Below are positions 1 through 7,183 of a stretch of DNA of 26,378 nucleotides, piece by piece. The stretch spans positions 1 to 26,378 of the forward strand of contig CAZKLS010000030.1 of the NCBI GenBank assembly GCA_964553405.1. The letters run 5' to 3'. The stretch comes from DATIRA01 sp964553405 (GTDB lineage Bacteria; Pseudomonadota; Gammaproteobacteria; Steroidobacterales; Steroidobacteraceae). Position 1 is the first letter of the stretch. Every line of letters begins with the position of its first letter. The notes below the pieces were generated by a model. It was not told the DNA's origin. It worked only from the letters and a program-made list of their open reading frames with translations, and searched no databases. The position numbers were made by a program, and so were the translations under genes.

Positions 1-97
1 CCCAGCTCCAGGCCAGTACGTCGGTCTCGCCTTTGTGGGTCTTGTCCTTCGCCTCGCCCTTGATCCCTTCGATCTTGATGAACATGTCAACAGCCAT
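1..97 (-). CDS. hcp: Hcp, T6SS tube protein (3' part cut by window edge)
   Basis: Only the first 32 residues are inside the window. They begin MAVDMFIKIEGIKGEA and continue through a KTHKGETDVLAWSW stretch, the typical opening of the Hcp family. Hcp hexamers stack into the inner tube of the type VI secretion system, which the contracting TssBC sheath drives out of the cell. The ATG at 95-97 is preceded by a clear AAGGAG ribosome binding site about 7 nt upstream. The gene lies 95 nt downstream of tssC on the same strand, the common tssB-tssC-hcp order. A strong hairpin sits in the gap. The missing C-terminus means I cannot tell whether it is a plain Hcp or one with an effector extension. Confidence 0.93.
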   Translation of the reverse strand, partial: MAVDMFIKIEGIKGEAKDKTHKGETDVLAWSW

Positions 98-142
98 TGG
101 AATGCTCCTTGTCTACTTGATCGTGTCGCACCAACGCCGTCC

Positions 143-173
143 CACGGTCGCTGGCCATGCGGCCAGCGCCGTG
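143..173 (-). repeat. Long hairpin between tssC and hcp
   Basis: Bases 143-147 (CACGG) pair with 169-173 (CCGTG), and 149-156 (CGCTGGCC) pair with 161-168 (GGCCAGCG). This gives a 13-bp stem with one bulged base (148) and a 4-nt loop. No T run follows on either strand, so it is not a standard rho-independent terminator. It could be a partial attenuator, a 3'-end stabiliser of the tssABC message or an RNA processing site. The structure is seen directly; the role is inferred. Confidence 0.6.
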
Positions 174-192
174 AGACACCTCGTCCCCGCCG

Positions 193-1683
193 TCAGCCCT
201 TCTTTTCGGACGGCAGTCGCGAAACCAGGCTGAGCGTCACGTTGACGCCCTCGAGCTGATAGTGCGGACGCAGATGGAAGGTCGCGCTGTAGTAGCCCGG
301 GTTGCCCTCGATCTCCTTCACCTGCACCTCGGCGCCGGCCAGCGGCTTGCGCGCCTTCAACTCGTCGCCTGCACTGCCCGGGTTGCCCAGCACGTAGTCC
401 TTGATCCAGTCCGACAGGTAACGCTCCATGTCGGCCCGTTCCTTGAATGAACCGACCTTGTCCCTGACCATGCATTTCAGGTAATGCGCGAACCGGCAGC
501 TGGCGAACAGGTAGGGAAGCCGGGCCGAGAGCCGCGCGTTCGCGGTCGCGTCCGGATCCGTGTACTCGGTGGGCTTCTGCAGCGACTGCGCGCCGATAAA
601 CGCGGCAATGTCCGTGTTCTTGCGGTGGATCAGCGGCATGAAGCCGGAATTCGCGAGTTCCGCCTCGCGCCGGTCGCTGATCGCGATCTCGGTGGGGCAC
701 TTCATGTCCACGCCGCCGTCGTCGGTCGGGAACGTGTGCACCGGCAAGCCTTCGACGGCGCCGCCCGACTCGACACCGCGGATCGCGGTGCACCAGCCGT
801 ACTGCTTGAACGCGCGGTTCACGTTGACCGCCATCGCATAAGCGGCGTTGGCCCAGGTGTACTTGTTGTGGTCGCCGCCCGATGTCTCCTCCTCGAAGTC
901 GAACTCCTCGACGGGGTTCGTCTTCGCGCCGTATGGCACGCGTGCGAGGAAGCGCGGCATCGCAAGGCCGATGTATTTCGCGTCCTCGGACTCCCGCAGC
1001 GAGCGCCAGCCGGCGTATTCGGGCGAGGAGAAGATCTTGGCCACGTCACGCGGGTTGGCGAGTTCCTGCCAGGAGTCCATGCCCATGACCGTCGGCGCAG
1101 CCGCGGCGATGAACGGGGCGTGCGAAGCCGCCGCGATCTGCGACATTTGCCCCAGCAGTTCCACGTCGGCGGGCGTGTGGTCGAAGTAGTAGTCGCCGAC
1201 CAGGCAGCCGTAGGGCTCGCCGCCGAGCTGGCCGTACTCCTGCTCGTAGAGCTTCTTGAACAGCGGGCTCTGGTCCCAGGCCGTGCCCTTGTACTTTTTC
1301 AGCGTCTTGCCGAGATCCTTCTTCGAGATGTTCATCACCCGGATCTTCAGCATCTCGTCGGTCTCGGTGTTGTTGACGAGGTGGTGGAGTCCGCGCCAGG
1401 CGCTCTCGACCTGCTGGAATCGCTCGTGGTGGATGATCTGGTTGACCTGGTCCGAGAGCATCTTGTCGATCTCGGCGATGATCGCCTTGATCGTGCCGAT
1501 CACGTCGTCTGATACGACGGTCGTCTCGCGCAACGCCTGCTCGGCGAGCGTGCGGACCGCGTTCTCGACCTCGGCCCGTGCCCGATCGGTCTTGGGCTTG
1601 AATTCCTTCTGCAGCAGTGCGGCGAACTGGTCGGCTTCCTGGACCGCAGCCTCTGCGACTTTCTCTTGCTTTGCGTCAGCCAT
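193..1683 (-). CDS. tssC: TssC (VipB/ImpD), T6SS contractile sheath large subunit
   Basis: The 496-residue product has the usual TssC length (about 490-500) and clear family sequence throughout, for example DKMLSDQVNQIIHHERFQ and ESAWRGLHHLV near residues 90-120 and the conserved PYGCLVGDYYF block in the middle. TssC pairs with TssB to build the cytoplasmic sheath around the Hcp tube; contraction ejects the tube and spike, and ClpV recycles the sheath. The ATG at 1681-1683 is 21 nt downstream of the tssB stop. The ribosome binding site is only modest (AGGGTG), consistent with translational dependence on tssB. It is cotranscribed with tssA and tssB and followed by hcp. Nothing in it looks damaged. 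Confidence 0.97.
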   Translation of the reverse strand: MADAKQEKVAEAAVQEADQFAALLQKEFKPKTDRARAEVENAVRTLAEQALRETTVVSDDVIGTIKAIIAEIDKMLSDQVNQIIHHERFQQVESAWRGLHHLVNNTETDEMLKIRVMNISKKDLGKTLKKYKGTAWDQSPLFKKLYEQEYGQLGGEPYGCLVGDYYFDHTPADVELLGQMSQIAAASHAPFIAAAAPTVMGMDSWQELANPRDVAKIFSSPEYAGWRSLRESEDAKYIGLAMPRFLARVPYGAKTNPVEEFDFEEETSGGDHNKYTWANAAYAMAVNVNRAFKQYGWCTAIRGVESGGAVEGLPVHTFPTDDGGVDMKCPTEIAISDRREAELANSGFMPLIHRKNTDIAAFIGAQSLQKPTEYTDPDATANARLSARLPYLFASCRFAHYLKCMVRDKVGSFKERADMERYLSDWIKDYVLGNPGSAGDELKARKPLAGAEVQVKEIEGNPGYYSATFHLRPHYQLEGVNVTLSLVSRLPSEKKG

Positions 1684-1704
1684 TGGTTAACACCCTGGGA
1701 GTGG

Positions 1705-2220
1705 TTAGGCGCTTTCGCCTGAGTCTTCAGGCTTCGGCTTCTCGGATAGAGTCTTCAGCAGCGCCGGGTCGTTCAGGACCTTCGCAATGAGTTCCTCCGC
1801 GCCCGCCTTGCCGTCCATGTACGTGATCAGGTTCGAGAGCTGCGAGCGCGCCTCGAGCAGCTGGTTCAACGCGTCGACCTTGCGCGCGACCGCCGCCGGG
1901 GAGAAGTCGTCCATGCTCTCGAACGTGATGTCCACAGACATGTTGCCCTCACCGGTCAGCGTGTTCGGCACGCTGAACGCGACGCGCGGCTTCATCGACT
2001 TCATGCGCTCGTCGAAGTTGTCCACGTCGATGTTGAGGAACTTGCGCTCGTCGACGCCGGGCAGTGGTTCCTTCGCGTCACCGCTCAGGTCGGCCATTAC
2101 GCCCATGACGAACGGGACCTGAACCTTCTTCTCTGCGCCGTACAGCTCGACGTCGTACTCGATCTGCACGCGCGGCGCTCGGTTTCGCGCGATGAACTTC
2201 TGACTGCTCTGCTTTGCCAC
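1705..2220 (-). CDS. tssB: TssB (VipA/ImpB), T6SS contractile sheath small subunit
   Basis: The 171-residue product has the standard TssB length. It has the family's basic N-terminus (SSQKFIARNRAPRVQIEYDV) followed by the VPFVMGVMADLSG segment near residues 36-48. TssB interlocks with TssC in the contractile sheath of the type VI secretion system. The start is GTG at 2218-2220, preceded by an excellent GGGAGGAGG ribosome binding site 6 nt upstream, which settles the start. The gene follows tssA by about 50 nt and precedes tssC by 21 nt, the conserved order. The C-terminus is acidic and probably flexible. Confidence 0.97.
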   Translation of the reverse strand: MAKQSSQKFIARNRAPRVQIEYDVELYGAEKKVQVPFVMGVMADLSGDAKEPLPGVDERKFLNIDVDNFDERMKSMKPRVAFSVPNTLTGEGNMSVDITFESMDDFSPAAVARKVDALNQLLEARSQLSNLITYMDGKAGAEELIAKVLNDPALLKTLSEKPKPEDSGESA

Positions 2221-2270
2221 GTTACACCTCCTCCCGGGGAATCAAATCCTGGTGGGCCGCCGGCCCGAGA

Positions 2271-3260
2271 TCACTGGTCCTGGATGCCGCCGATGCGTTT
2301 GACCTGGTCCAGTCCGTCCGGCGCCAGGTCGGCGAGCAACTCGAGGAAATCCATCGAAATCAGCCGTTTCGCACGCTCGACGATGATCGGTACCGGGCTC
2401 GACGGCTCGTTCTTGCGGAAGAACGTGGCCACGGCATCGAGCGCCCGGACAGCGTCCTCGCGCGAGCGGATGCTGCCTGCCGAGATCACCGCGGTGCCGG
2501 CCTCGCCTGGCGCCGCTGCTGCCTCCGGTGGCGCCTCGGCCTCGCTACGGCCAGCGAGTTCGGTCCGGAGTACCCGCTCGATGTCGGCCAGCGACGCGAT
2601 CAGGGCGTCGAAATCGGGCGTTTCGTTCGAGCCATGGGCGTCGCGCATGGCTGCTTCGATGAGACGCAGCGCCGCGACGCCGTCTGCGAGAGCCTGGCTG
2701 AGCGCACCGAGCACCTCGCTGTCCGAGGCTGTCAGCGCCGCGTTGACGTGGGTTTCGCTCGGGGGCTCCGATTCACCCTCCGGCGCCGGTATCTTGCCGG
2801 TCGCGACCTCGTAATCGCGCAGTCCGAAGGCTCCGAGCTGCGGGTTGCTCACGAACGGCGCACGGCGAACGGCGTCGATGATCGCCATCCGGTCCGCGAA
2901 GCTGTTCAGCGCGTTCTTGCGCAGGATCGCGTCGTCGTCCACCCGTGGGTACAGCAATTCCCGATAGTCCGAGAACCAGGCTCCGGCGACGTCGAGGACG
3001 CTGCAGAACCCGGCGAGACCCTCGGTGCGCAGCCGCGCCGCGGCCAGGTGCGCGAGCAGACGAAGATCCCTGCTGCGCTCGAGGCCTTCAAGCGCCTTGG
3101 CGCGAATCTCGCGCCAGTCGGTGTCATCGCCCAGCGGCGTCATCTGTCCGAAGACATGGTAGGCATCGAATGCCGCCAGCAGTTGCGAGTCCTCGAGGTC
3201 CTCCCCGCAGGGCTGCTCAGCGGAAATCGGCGCCCTTAGATTTTCTCCGATCGAATCCAA
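2271..3260 (-). CDS. tssA: TssA (ImpA-type), T6SS baseplate/sheath assembly protein
   Basis: The product is 329 residues. It opens with APISAEQPCGEDLED near residues 10-24, the hallmark of the ImpA N-terminal domain, followed by the DWREIRAKALEGLERSRDLR region (about 67-86). The length and the short C-terminal part resemble the short TssA class (such as TssA1 of Pseudomonas H1) rather than the long VasJ-type or ImpA-VasL forms; this class assignment is inference. TssA helps prime sheath-tube polymerisation at the baseplate. The best start is TTG at 3258-3260, with a weak AGGA site close upstream and no in-frame ATG that would keep the conserved N-terminus. It is the first gene of the tssABC-hcp operon. 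Confidence 0.92.
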   Translation of the reverse strand: MDSIGENLRAPISAEQPCGEDLEDSQLLAAFDAYHVFGQMTPLGDDTDWREIRAKALEGLERSRDLRLLAHLAAARLRTEGLAGFCSVLDVAGAWFSDYRELLYPRVDDDAILRKNALNSFADRMAIIDAVRRAPFVSNPQLGAFGLRDYEVATGKIPAPEGESEPPSETHVNAALTASDSEVLGALSQALADGVAALRLIEAAMRDAHGSNETPDFDALIASLADIERVLRTELAGRSEAEAPPEAAAAPGEAGTAVISAGSIRSREDAVRALDAVATFFRKNEPSSPVPIIVERAKRLISMDFLELLADLAPDGLDQVKRIGGIQDQ

Positions 3261-3313
3261 CCGTCCTGCACCCGTTCGGCTAGTTATTCTGAGATGCCGG
3301 ATGGTGCTGCCCG

Positions 3314-3334
3314 CGCGCCGGCTGGACCGGCGCG
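3314..3334 (-). repeat. GC-rich hairpin in the tssA leader
   Basis: CGCGCCGG (3314-3321) and CCGGCGCG (3327-3334) form a perfect 8-bp stem with a 5-nt loop. It lies between the candidate promoter at 3390-3418 and the TTG start of tssA, so it would be in the untranslated leader of the T6SS message. No T run follows. It may affect leader stability or translation; this is inference. Confidence 0.4.
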
Positions 3335-3389
3335 AACTGCAGCAACCCCTCGACCCCTGATGCTTCCCGCTTTCTGGTTATGCTGCGCG

Positions 3390-3418
3390 AAGATTGGCCT
3401 TTTTGCCGTGAATGTCAA
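3390..3418 (-). promoter_or_regulatory. Candidate sigma-70 promoter for tssABC-hcp
   Basis: On the minus strand a perfect TTGACA (-35, 3413-3418) is followed by a 17-nt spacer and AATCTT (-10, 3390-3395, 3 of 6 matches). The spacer holds an A run, and the region is less GC-rich than its surroundings. Initiation would fall near 3383, leaving a leader of about 120 nt before tssA. The -10 match is weak, so the call rests on the exact -35, the ideal spacing and the position in the 229-nt gap before tssA. Confidence 0.45.
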
Positions 3419-3431
3419 CAGTGCGGACGCA

Positions 3432-3450
3432 CCGCGCGACTGCCGCGCGG
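3432..3450 (-). repeat. Short GC hairpin downstream of the SUMF1-fold gene
   Basis: CCGCGCG (3432-3438) and CGCGCGG (3444-3450) can form a 7-bp stem with a 5-nt loop, starting about 40 nt past the stop codon at 3490-3492 on the minus strand. It lies upstream of the candidate tssA promoter, where a transcription end for the kinase-SUMF1 unit would be expected. No U tract follows, so a terminator role is only possible, not shown. Confidence 0.25.
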
Positions 3451-3489
3451 ATGTTGCGACGCACAAATCGGCGGCGCGACGCGCAGGAC

Positions 3490-4656
3490 TCAATTGCCCA
3501 GCGCGAGGCGAAATCCGAGGTAAGTTGCCCGGAACGCCGCCGGACGTTTCAGGCGATTCGAGACCCTGGCCTGCCGATCGTCGCCGAGCCAGTTGCCGCC
3601 GCGTACCCCGCGATCATCGCAAGGGCCCTGGCGCCGAACCGAACCGTCTGCCGCCGCGTCCTGGTAGTTCTCGGCTGCACATTCCTCGAGCCACTCGGAG
3701 ACGTTGCCGAGCGCGTCGTGCAGCCCGTAAGGATTGGCCGGAAACTGCCCGACCGGCGCGGTGCCGGCCTCCCATCGGTCGGCTCCGTGCGCGCCGCCGA
3801 CGTTCGCACGGGTCGGATCAAACTTCTCGCCGTACCAGTAGTCGGTCGCCGTGCCCGCGCGCGCGGCATACTCCCACTCGGCCTCGCCGGGCAGCCGGAA
3901 GGTCAGTTCTGACTGCTCGTTCAGCCAGCGAATGAAGGCCTGCGCGTCCAGCCAGTTCACACAGACCACGGGATTCTCGTCCGACTGCTCGAAGCCGGGG
4001 GAGTTCCAGTCCACCATGTCCAGGTCGCAGACCTCGTCACCGCCGAGGTCGGCCGGCTGCATCTCGTAGCCGGTCGCCAGCAGGAAGGTGTTGAACTGCG
4101 CGCGGGTCACCTCGTTGCGCCCGATCGAGAACGGCGCGATGCGGACCTCGTGCACGGGTCTTTCCGAGTCGTCACCGGTACCGGAGACGTCGCCCATCAT
4201 GAACGTCCCCGGTCGTACCGGAATCATTCCGCCGAGTGTCTCCCAGACCAGTTCGGGAACGCTCTTGCGCAGGTCGCCATACGCCCGCAGCGCCGCCTTG
4301 TAAGCCGCATCCTCCGGCGTGGCGGTCTTCAGATAGTCCTCGTATGCCCGGCGCGCCCGGACGATGTCCTTGCTCGAGCGGGCCGCTTCGGCCTCCGCGA
4401 AATACAGCCCGGCCGGAATTTCAGTTCCTCCGGCCTGCTGCACGTCCCGGAATTCGTCCATGGCGGAGAAGAGGTCGTTCAGGTCGCCGCTCTTCAGCGC
4501 CTCGATCGCCTGCTCCTTGAGCAGGCTCGCCTGCACGGACGCCGGCAGGTCCTGCCCCGAAGCAGGCAGCGCGAAAAGCGGCGCGATCACAGCTGCGAGC
4601 AGCGCGAGTCCACGCCTGGGACCATATGCGCGCGCTGCGAGATCGTTGCGGGTCAT
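3490..4656 (-). CDS. Exported SUMF1/FGE-fold protein, TagR-like T6SS activator candidate
   Basis: The 388-residue protein starts with a signal peptide (hydrophobic core about 17-32, probable cleavage after ASG at 34). A helical region follows (about 38-135, including RARRAYEDYLK, TPR-like). A SUMF1 (formylglycine-generating-enzyme fold) domain spans about 143-388 with FRLPGEAEWEYAAR (253-266), GLHDALGNVSEWLEE (311-325), RGGNW (352-356) and LGFRLAL (380-386). Catalytic FGE enzymes carry two cysteines between the last two motifs; here there are none, so enzyme activity is unlikely. Its ATG follows the stop of the kinase gene by one base, implying coupled expression. In Pseudomonas a periplasmic SUMF1-fold protein, TagR, promotes activation of the T6SS kinase PpkA; an equivalent role is inferred here. 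Confidence 0.82.
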   Translation of the reverse strand: MTRNDLAARAYGPRRGLALLAAVIAPLFALPASGQDLPASVQASLLKEQAIEALKSGDLNDLFSAMDEFRDVQQAGGTEIPAGLYFAEAEAARSSKDIVRARRAYEDYLKTATPEDAAYKAALRAYGDLRKSVPELVWETLGGMIPVRPGTFMMGDVSGTGDDSERPVHEVRIAPFSIGRNEVTRAQFNTFLLATGYEMQPADLGGDEVCDLDMVDWNSPGFEQSDENPVVCVNWLDAQAFIRWLNEQSELTFRLPGEAEWEYAARAGTATDYWYGEKFDPTRANVGGAHGADRWEAGTAPVGQFPANPYGLHDALGNVSEWLEECAAENYQDAAADGSVRRQGPCDDRGVRGGNWLGDDRQARVSNRLKRPAAFRATYLGFRLALGN

Positions 4657-4657
4657 G

Positions 4658-6460
4658 CTAGAGGTCCATCACCTTCACGGCCGAATCTGCATACTCCGGC
4701 GGCGGATTCTCGCCGAACTGAACCGCGCCGGATGCATCCACCCAGCGATACAGCGCAGGGCGGGACGAGGAGCCTGCCGTGCTCTTCACCGCGCGCTCGC
4801 TGGCGGGAGGAGCCGCCTCGGCTGCCTGCTCGGCGGGCGGCTGCGCCGCAGCCGCGGCGACCGGCGCGGACGGCGCCTCCCCCGTCGCTGCCGCCTGCTG
4901 TACCCCGGTCGCCGGCTCTGCCACCTCGCTCACCCCGGTGCCCGGGCTCGACGCCGGCGCCGATGCCGGACCGGTCACCATGGCGGCCGGCGTTTCCCCG
5001 GCAGGCGTCATGGCCTGGTCGTCCGCGATCGCTGCGGCCCCGGCTGCTTCGGCCGGGGCCGGCGCGCTCTGCCGGGGAGCATCCGCCGTCTCGGAGGGTT
5101 GCCTGCCGAACCAGTACATCAGCATGAACGCCAGCCAGGCCACGCCCACAACCGACAACGCAGCGATCCTCCAGCGGTGCCGGTGCGGTTCCTCGGCCGC
5201 CGACGGAGGCGCCTTCCTCGGCGCGCCGATGCGGCTCGTCGCGTAGATCTTCTCCTCGTCCGGCGGCTTCAGCGCCCGCGCCAGATCCAGTGGATTCGCG
5301 AGCCGACGCTCCCTGTCGAAATCGAGCGCCGCGGCAAGGGCCGAATTCTGCTCGTCCGACAGCGTCGGCACCGGCTCGAGCTTCATATCGTTGAAGCGCG
5401 CCTCGACGGCCGACTTGCGCTGGAAAGGATGCCTGCCCGTCAGCATCTCGTAAGCGACGAGCCCGAGCGCATAGACGTCATCACGCGGATCCGGGTCGGC
5501 GCTGCCGAGCATCTGCTCGGGGCTGGCATAGGCGTTGGTCCACGCTCCGAGACTGCCCGCATCGAACAGGGTCTGGACCCCGTCCCCGAGCTTGGTGCTG
5601 TCCTTTGCGATTCGCGCAATCCCGAAGTCGATGACCTTGACTTCCCCGTCGCGCGTGATGAACACGTTGCCCGGCTTGAGGTCCGAGTGCACGAAGCTCT
5701 TGGTATGGGCATGGCGCAATGCGCCCGCCACCCCGCTTACGATCGACTGTACCTGCTCCAGCGGCAGACCGGCCCCTGCATTTCGCTCCATCATCCGGTC
5801 GAGCGACTCGCCCTCGAGCAGCTCCATTACCAGGAAGACGTGCGACCCGTCGCGATCGAAGTCGTGCACCGATGCGATGTTCGGATGCGACAGCTGCTGC
5901 ATCCGCCGGGCTTCGCGCTGCAGCGCGATCAGTGAGTCAGGGTGGCCCTTGAAGTCCTCGCCGAGCACCTTGATCGCGACGAACGGATTGCGATCGTGTG
6001 CCTCCTCGCGCCGCAGGTCGCGCGCGCGGAATACGAGTCCCATGCCGCCTTCGCCGAGCACCTGCTCGATCACGAACCTGTCGCGAAGCACGGTTCCGAT
6101 CTTCACGGCACCGTCCACGTGCTCGGCCGTGGCCCAGCGTCGCCAACCCGAGGAGTCATGACCTGAGGAGTCGCCCGGCGTCGAACGGGCGGCGCCCGTC
6201 CCCGGGTGGGGCCGCGAGGCATTGCTGCCGCGAAAGATCGTTCCGCCCTGGTCCGCTGGCGCCTCCTGAGGAGAACCCGCCAGCGTATCCGCCAGCTCGG
6301 CAGAGATCTTTCCGGCGGCGACGAACTCGGCTACGGTCCGGCCGATCTGGTCGTCCGCGACACCCTCATCGGTGCGCGCCGCCTGCAGGGCCGATTCGAG
6401 CTCGGCGAGCGATATCTGGCCGCTGCTGAAGTCCTCCAGCAGACGTTCGAGCTCGGTCAT
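4658..6460 (-). CDS. Membrane Ser/Thr protein kinase, T6SS-linked (PpkA-like) with periplasmic DUF4124-like tip
   Basis: The 600-residue product has an N-terminal helical segment (about 1-62) with two similar GQIS/GKIS helices, then a Hanks-type kinase domain (about 128-395). The kinase motifs are glycine loop GEGGMG (136-141), VAIK with Lys164, catalytic loop HSDLKPGN (258-265), DFG (278-280) and SPE (313-315). A single membrane helix follows (about 431-450), then a long Ala/Pro-rich linker (455-560). A terminal YRWVDASGAVQFGENPP motif (571-587) matches the DUF4124 pattern. This predicts a cytoplasmic kinase and a periplasmic tip. All core catalytic residues are present, but the usual HRD arginine is Ser259. 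It is paired with the SUMF1-fold gene one base downstream and lies next to tssABC, suggesting threonine-phosphorylation control of T6SS firing. PpkA of Pseudomonas has a different C-terminal part, so I give no symbol. Confidence 0.88.
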   Translation of the reverse strand: MTELERLLEDFSSGQISLAELESALQAARTDEGVADDQIGRTVAEFVAAGKISAELADTLAGSPQEAPADQGGTIFRGSNASRPHPGTGAARSTPGDSSGHDSSGWRRWATAEHVDGAVKIGTVLRDRFVIEQVLGEGGMGLVFRARDLRREEAHDRNPFVAIKVLGEDFKGHPDSLIALQREARRMQQLSHPNIASVHDFDRDGSHVFLVMELLEGESLDRMMERNAGAGLPLEQVQSIVSGVAGALRHAHTKSFVHSDLKPGNVFITRDGEVKVIDFGIARIAKDSTKLGDGVQTLFDAGSLGAWTNAYASPEQMLGSADPDPRDDVYALGLVAYEMLTGRHPFQRKSAVEARFNDMKLEPVPTLSDEQNSALAAALDFDRERRLANPLDLARALKPPDEEKIYATSRIGAPRKAPPSAAEEPHRHRWRIAALSVVGVAWLAFMLMYWFGRQPSETADAPRQSAPAPAEAAGAAAIADDQAMTPAGETPAAMVTGPASAPASSPGTGVSEVAEPATGVQQAAATGEAPSAPVAAAAAQPPAEQAAEAAPPASERAVKSTAGSSSRPALYRWVDASGAVQFGENPPPEYADSAVKVMDL

Positions 6461-6537
6461 TCGTGGATCCCCGCCGATGTTCGGCCCAATGCGTCAGGCT
6501 AATGTCACGTCGCAACGAGAGCAAGCTGAACGCGGCA

Positions 6538-7011
6538 TTATGGCAAACGGCCGATCGAGACGATCTCGGCTTCGCCGCCCCTGAACTCCACGAAGTCCCC
6601 GACCGACTTGCCGAGCAGGAAGCGCGCGAGCGGCGAAACGTACGAGATCAGGCCACGTCCCGGATCCGACTCGTCTTCGCCGACGATGCGGAACCGCGGC
6701 GTCCCGCCCGATTCTTCCCGCAGTTCGACCCAGCACCCGAAGCGCACGGTCTCCGGATCCTTCGGGGCTTCGACGACCTCGGCGCTGGCGCGCCGGTTGC
6801 TCCAGTAGCGCAGGTCACGCTCGATCCGCGAGACCGCGGCCGGATCGCCGCCGGCCTTCACCGTTGCCAGCTCCGCGTTCAGCTCGCGCAGTCGCTGCTC
6901 GATCGAGGCCAGACCCTCGCTGGTCACGAAGTTGCGGTGCGGGCTGACGACCAGCTCCGGCAGCGCCTCGGTCTCCATGCCGTCCATTTCCTTGACGAAT
7001 GCTCGGCTCAT
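6538..7011 (-). CDS. GreA/GreB-family factor lacking the acidic tip motif
   Basis: The product is 157 residues. Residues 33-80 form a predicted helical hairpin and 85-157 a GreA/GreB-type C-terminal domain with RFRIVGEDE (106-114) and SPLARFLLGKSVGD (126-139), close to the GreB pattern. Gre factors insert a coiled coil into the RNA polymerase secondary channel and use acidic residues at its tip to stimulate cleavage of backtracked RNA. The usual GDxSENAxY tip motif is missing; the corresponding place reads GGDPAAVSRIERD (54-66). It may bind polymerase without normal cleavage stimulation. The start chosen is ATG at 7009-7011 (MSRAFVKE), with an AGGGGA site upstream; a longer reading to 7071 would add low-complexity Gly/Ala sequence. 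It ends 77 nt before the kinase gene, probably an independent unit. Confidence 0.85.
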   Translation of the reverse strand: MSRAFVKEMDGMETEALPELVVSPHRNFVTSEGLASIEQRLRELNAELATVKAGGDPAAVSRIERDLRYWSNRRASAEVVEAPKDPETVRFGCWVELREESGGTPRFRIVGEDESDPGRGLISYVSPLARFLLGKSVGDFVEFRGGEAEIVSIGRLP

Positions 7012-7183
7012 GACGTCGTCCCCTGTGATCTGACGGCGCGCGCCGGGCGCGCCCTGGCCCTCCGGGCCCATGCCTCATTCAAACACGTCGGGGCACGGCC
7101 TGCTTGTGTTCGCGGCCGCTGCGGGCCGGATTTGTGTCCGAAATCCCGTCCCGAGCCGCGCATTCCGGCTACAGGCAGCAAGG

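Noticed and set aside
1..6460. T6SS region as a recently acquired island
   Set aside because: Base composition and codon style look like the rest of the window and there is no integrase, tRNA, direct repeat or insertion sequence at the visible boundary.
7128..7146. GGATTT/AAATCC inverted repeat between the GST and Gre genes as a terminator or operator
   Set aside because: The stem is only 6 bp with a 7-nt loop and no T run; this can occur by chance in a 172-nt gap.
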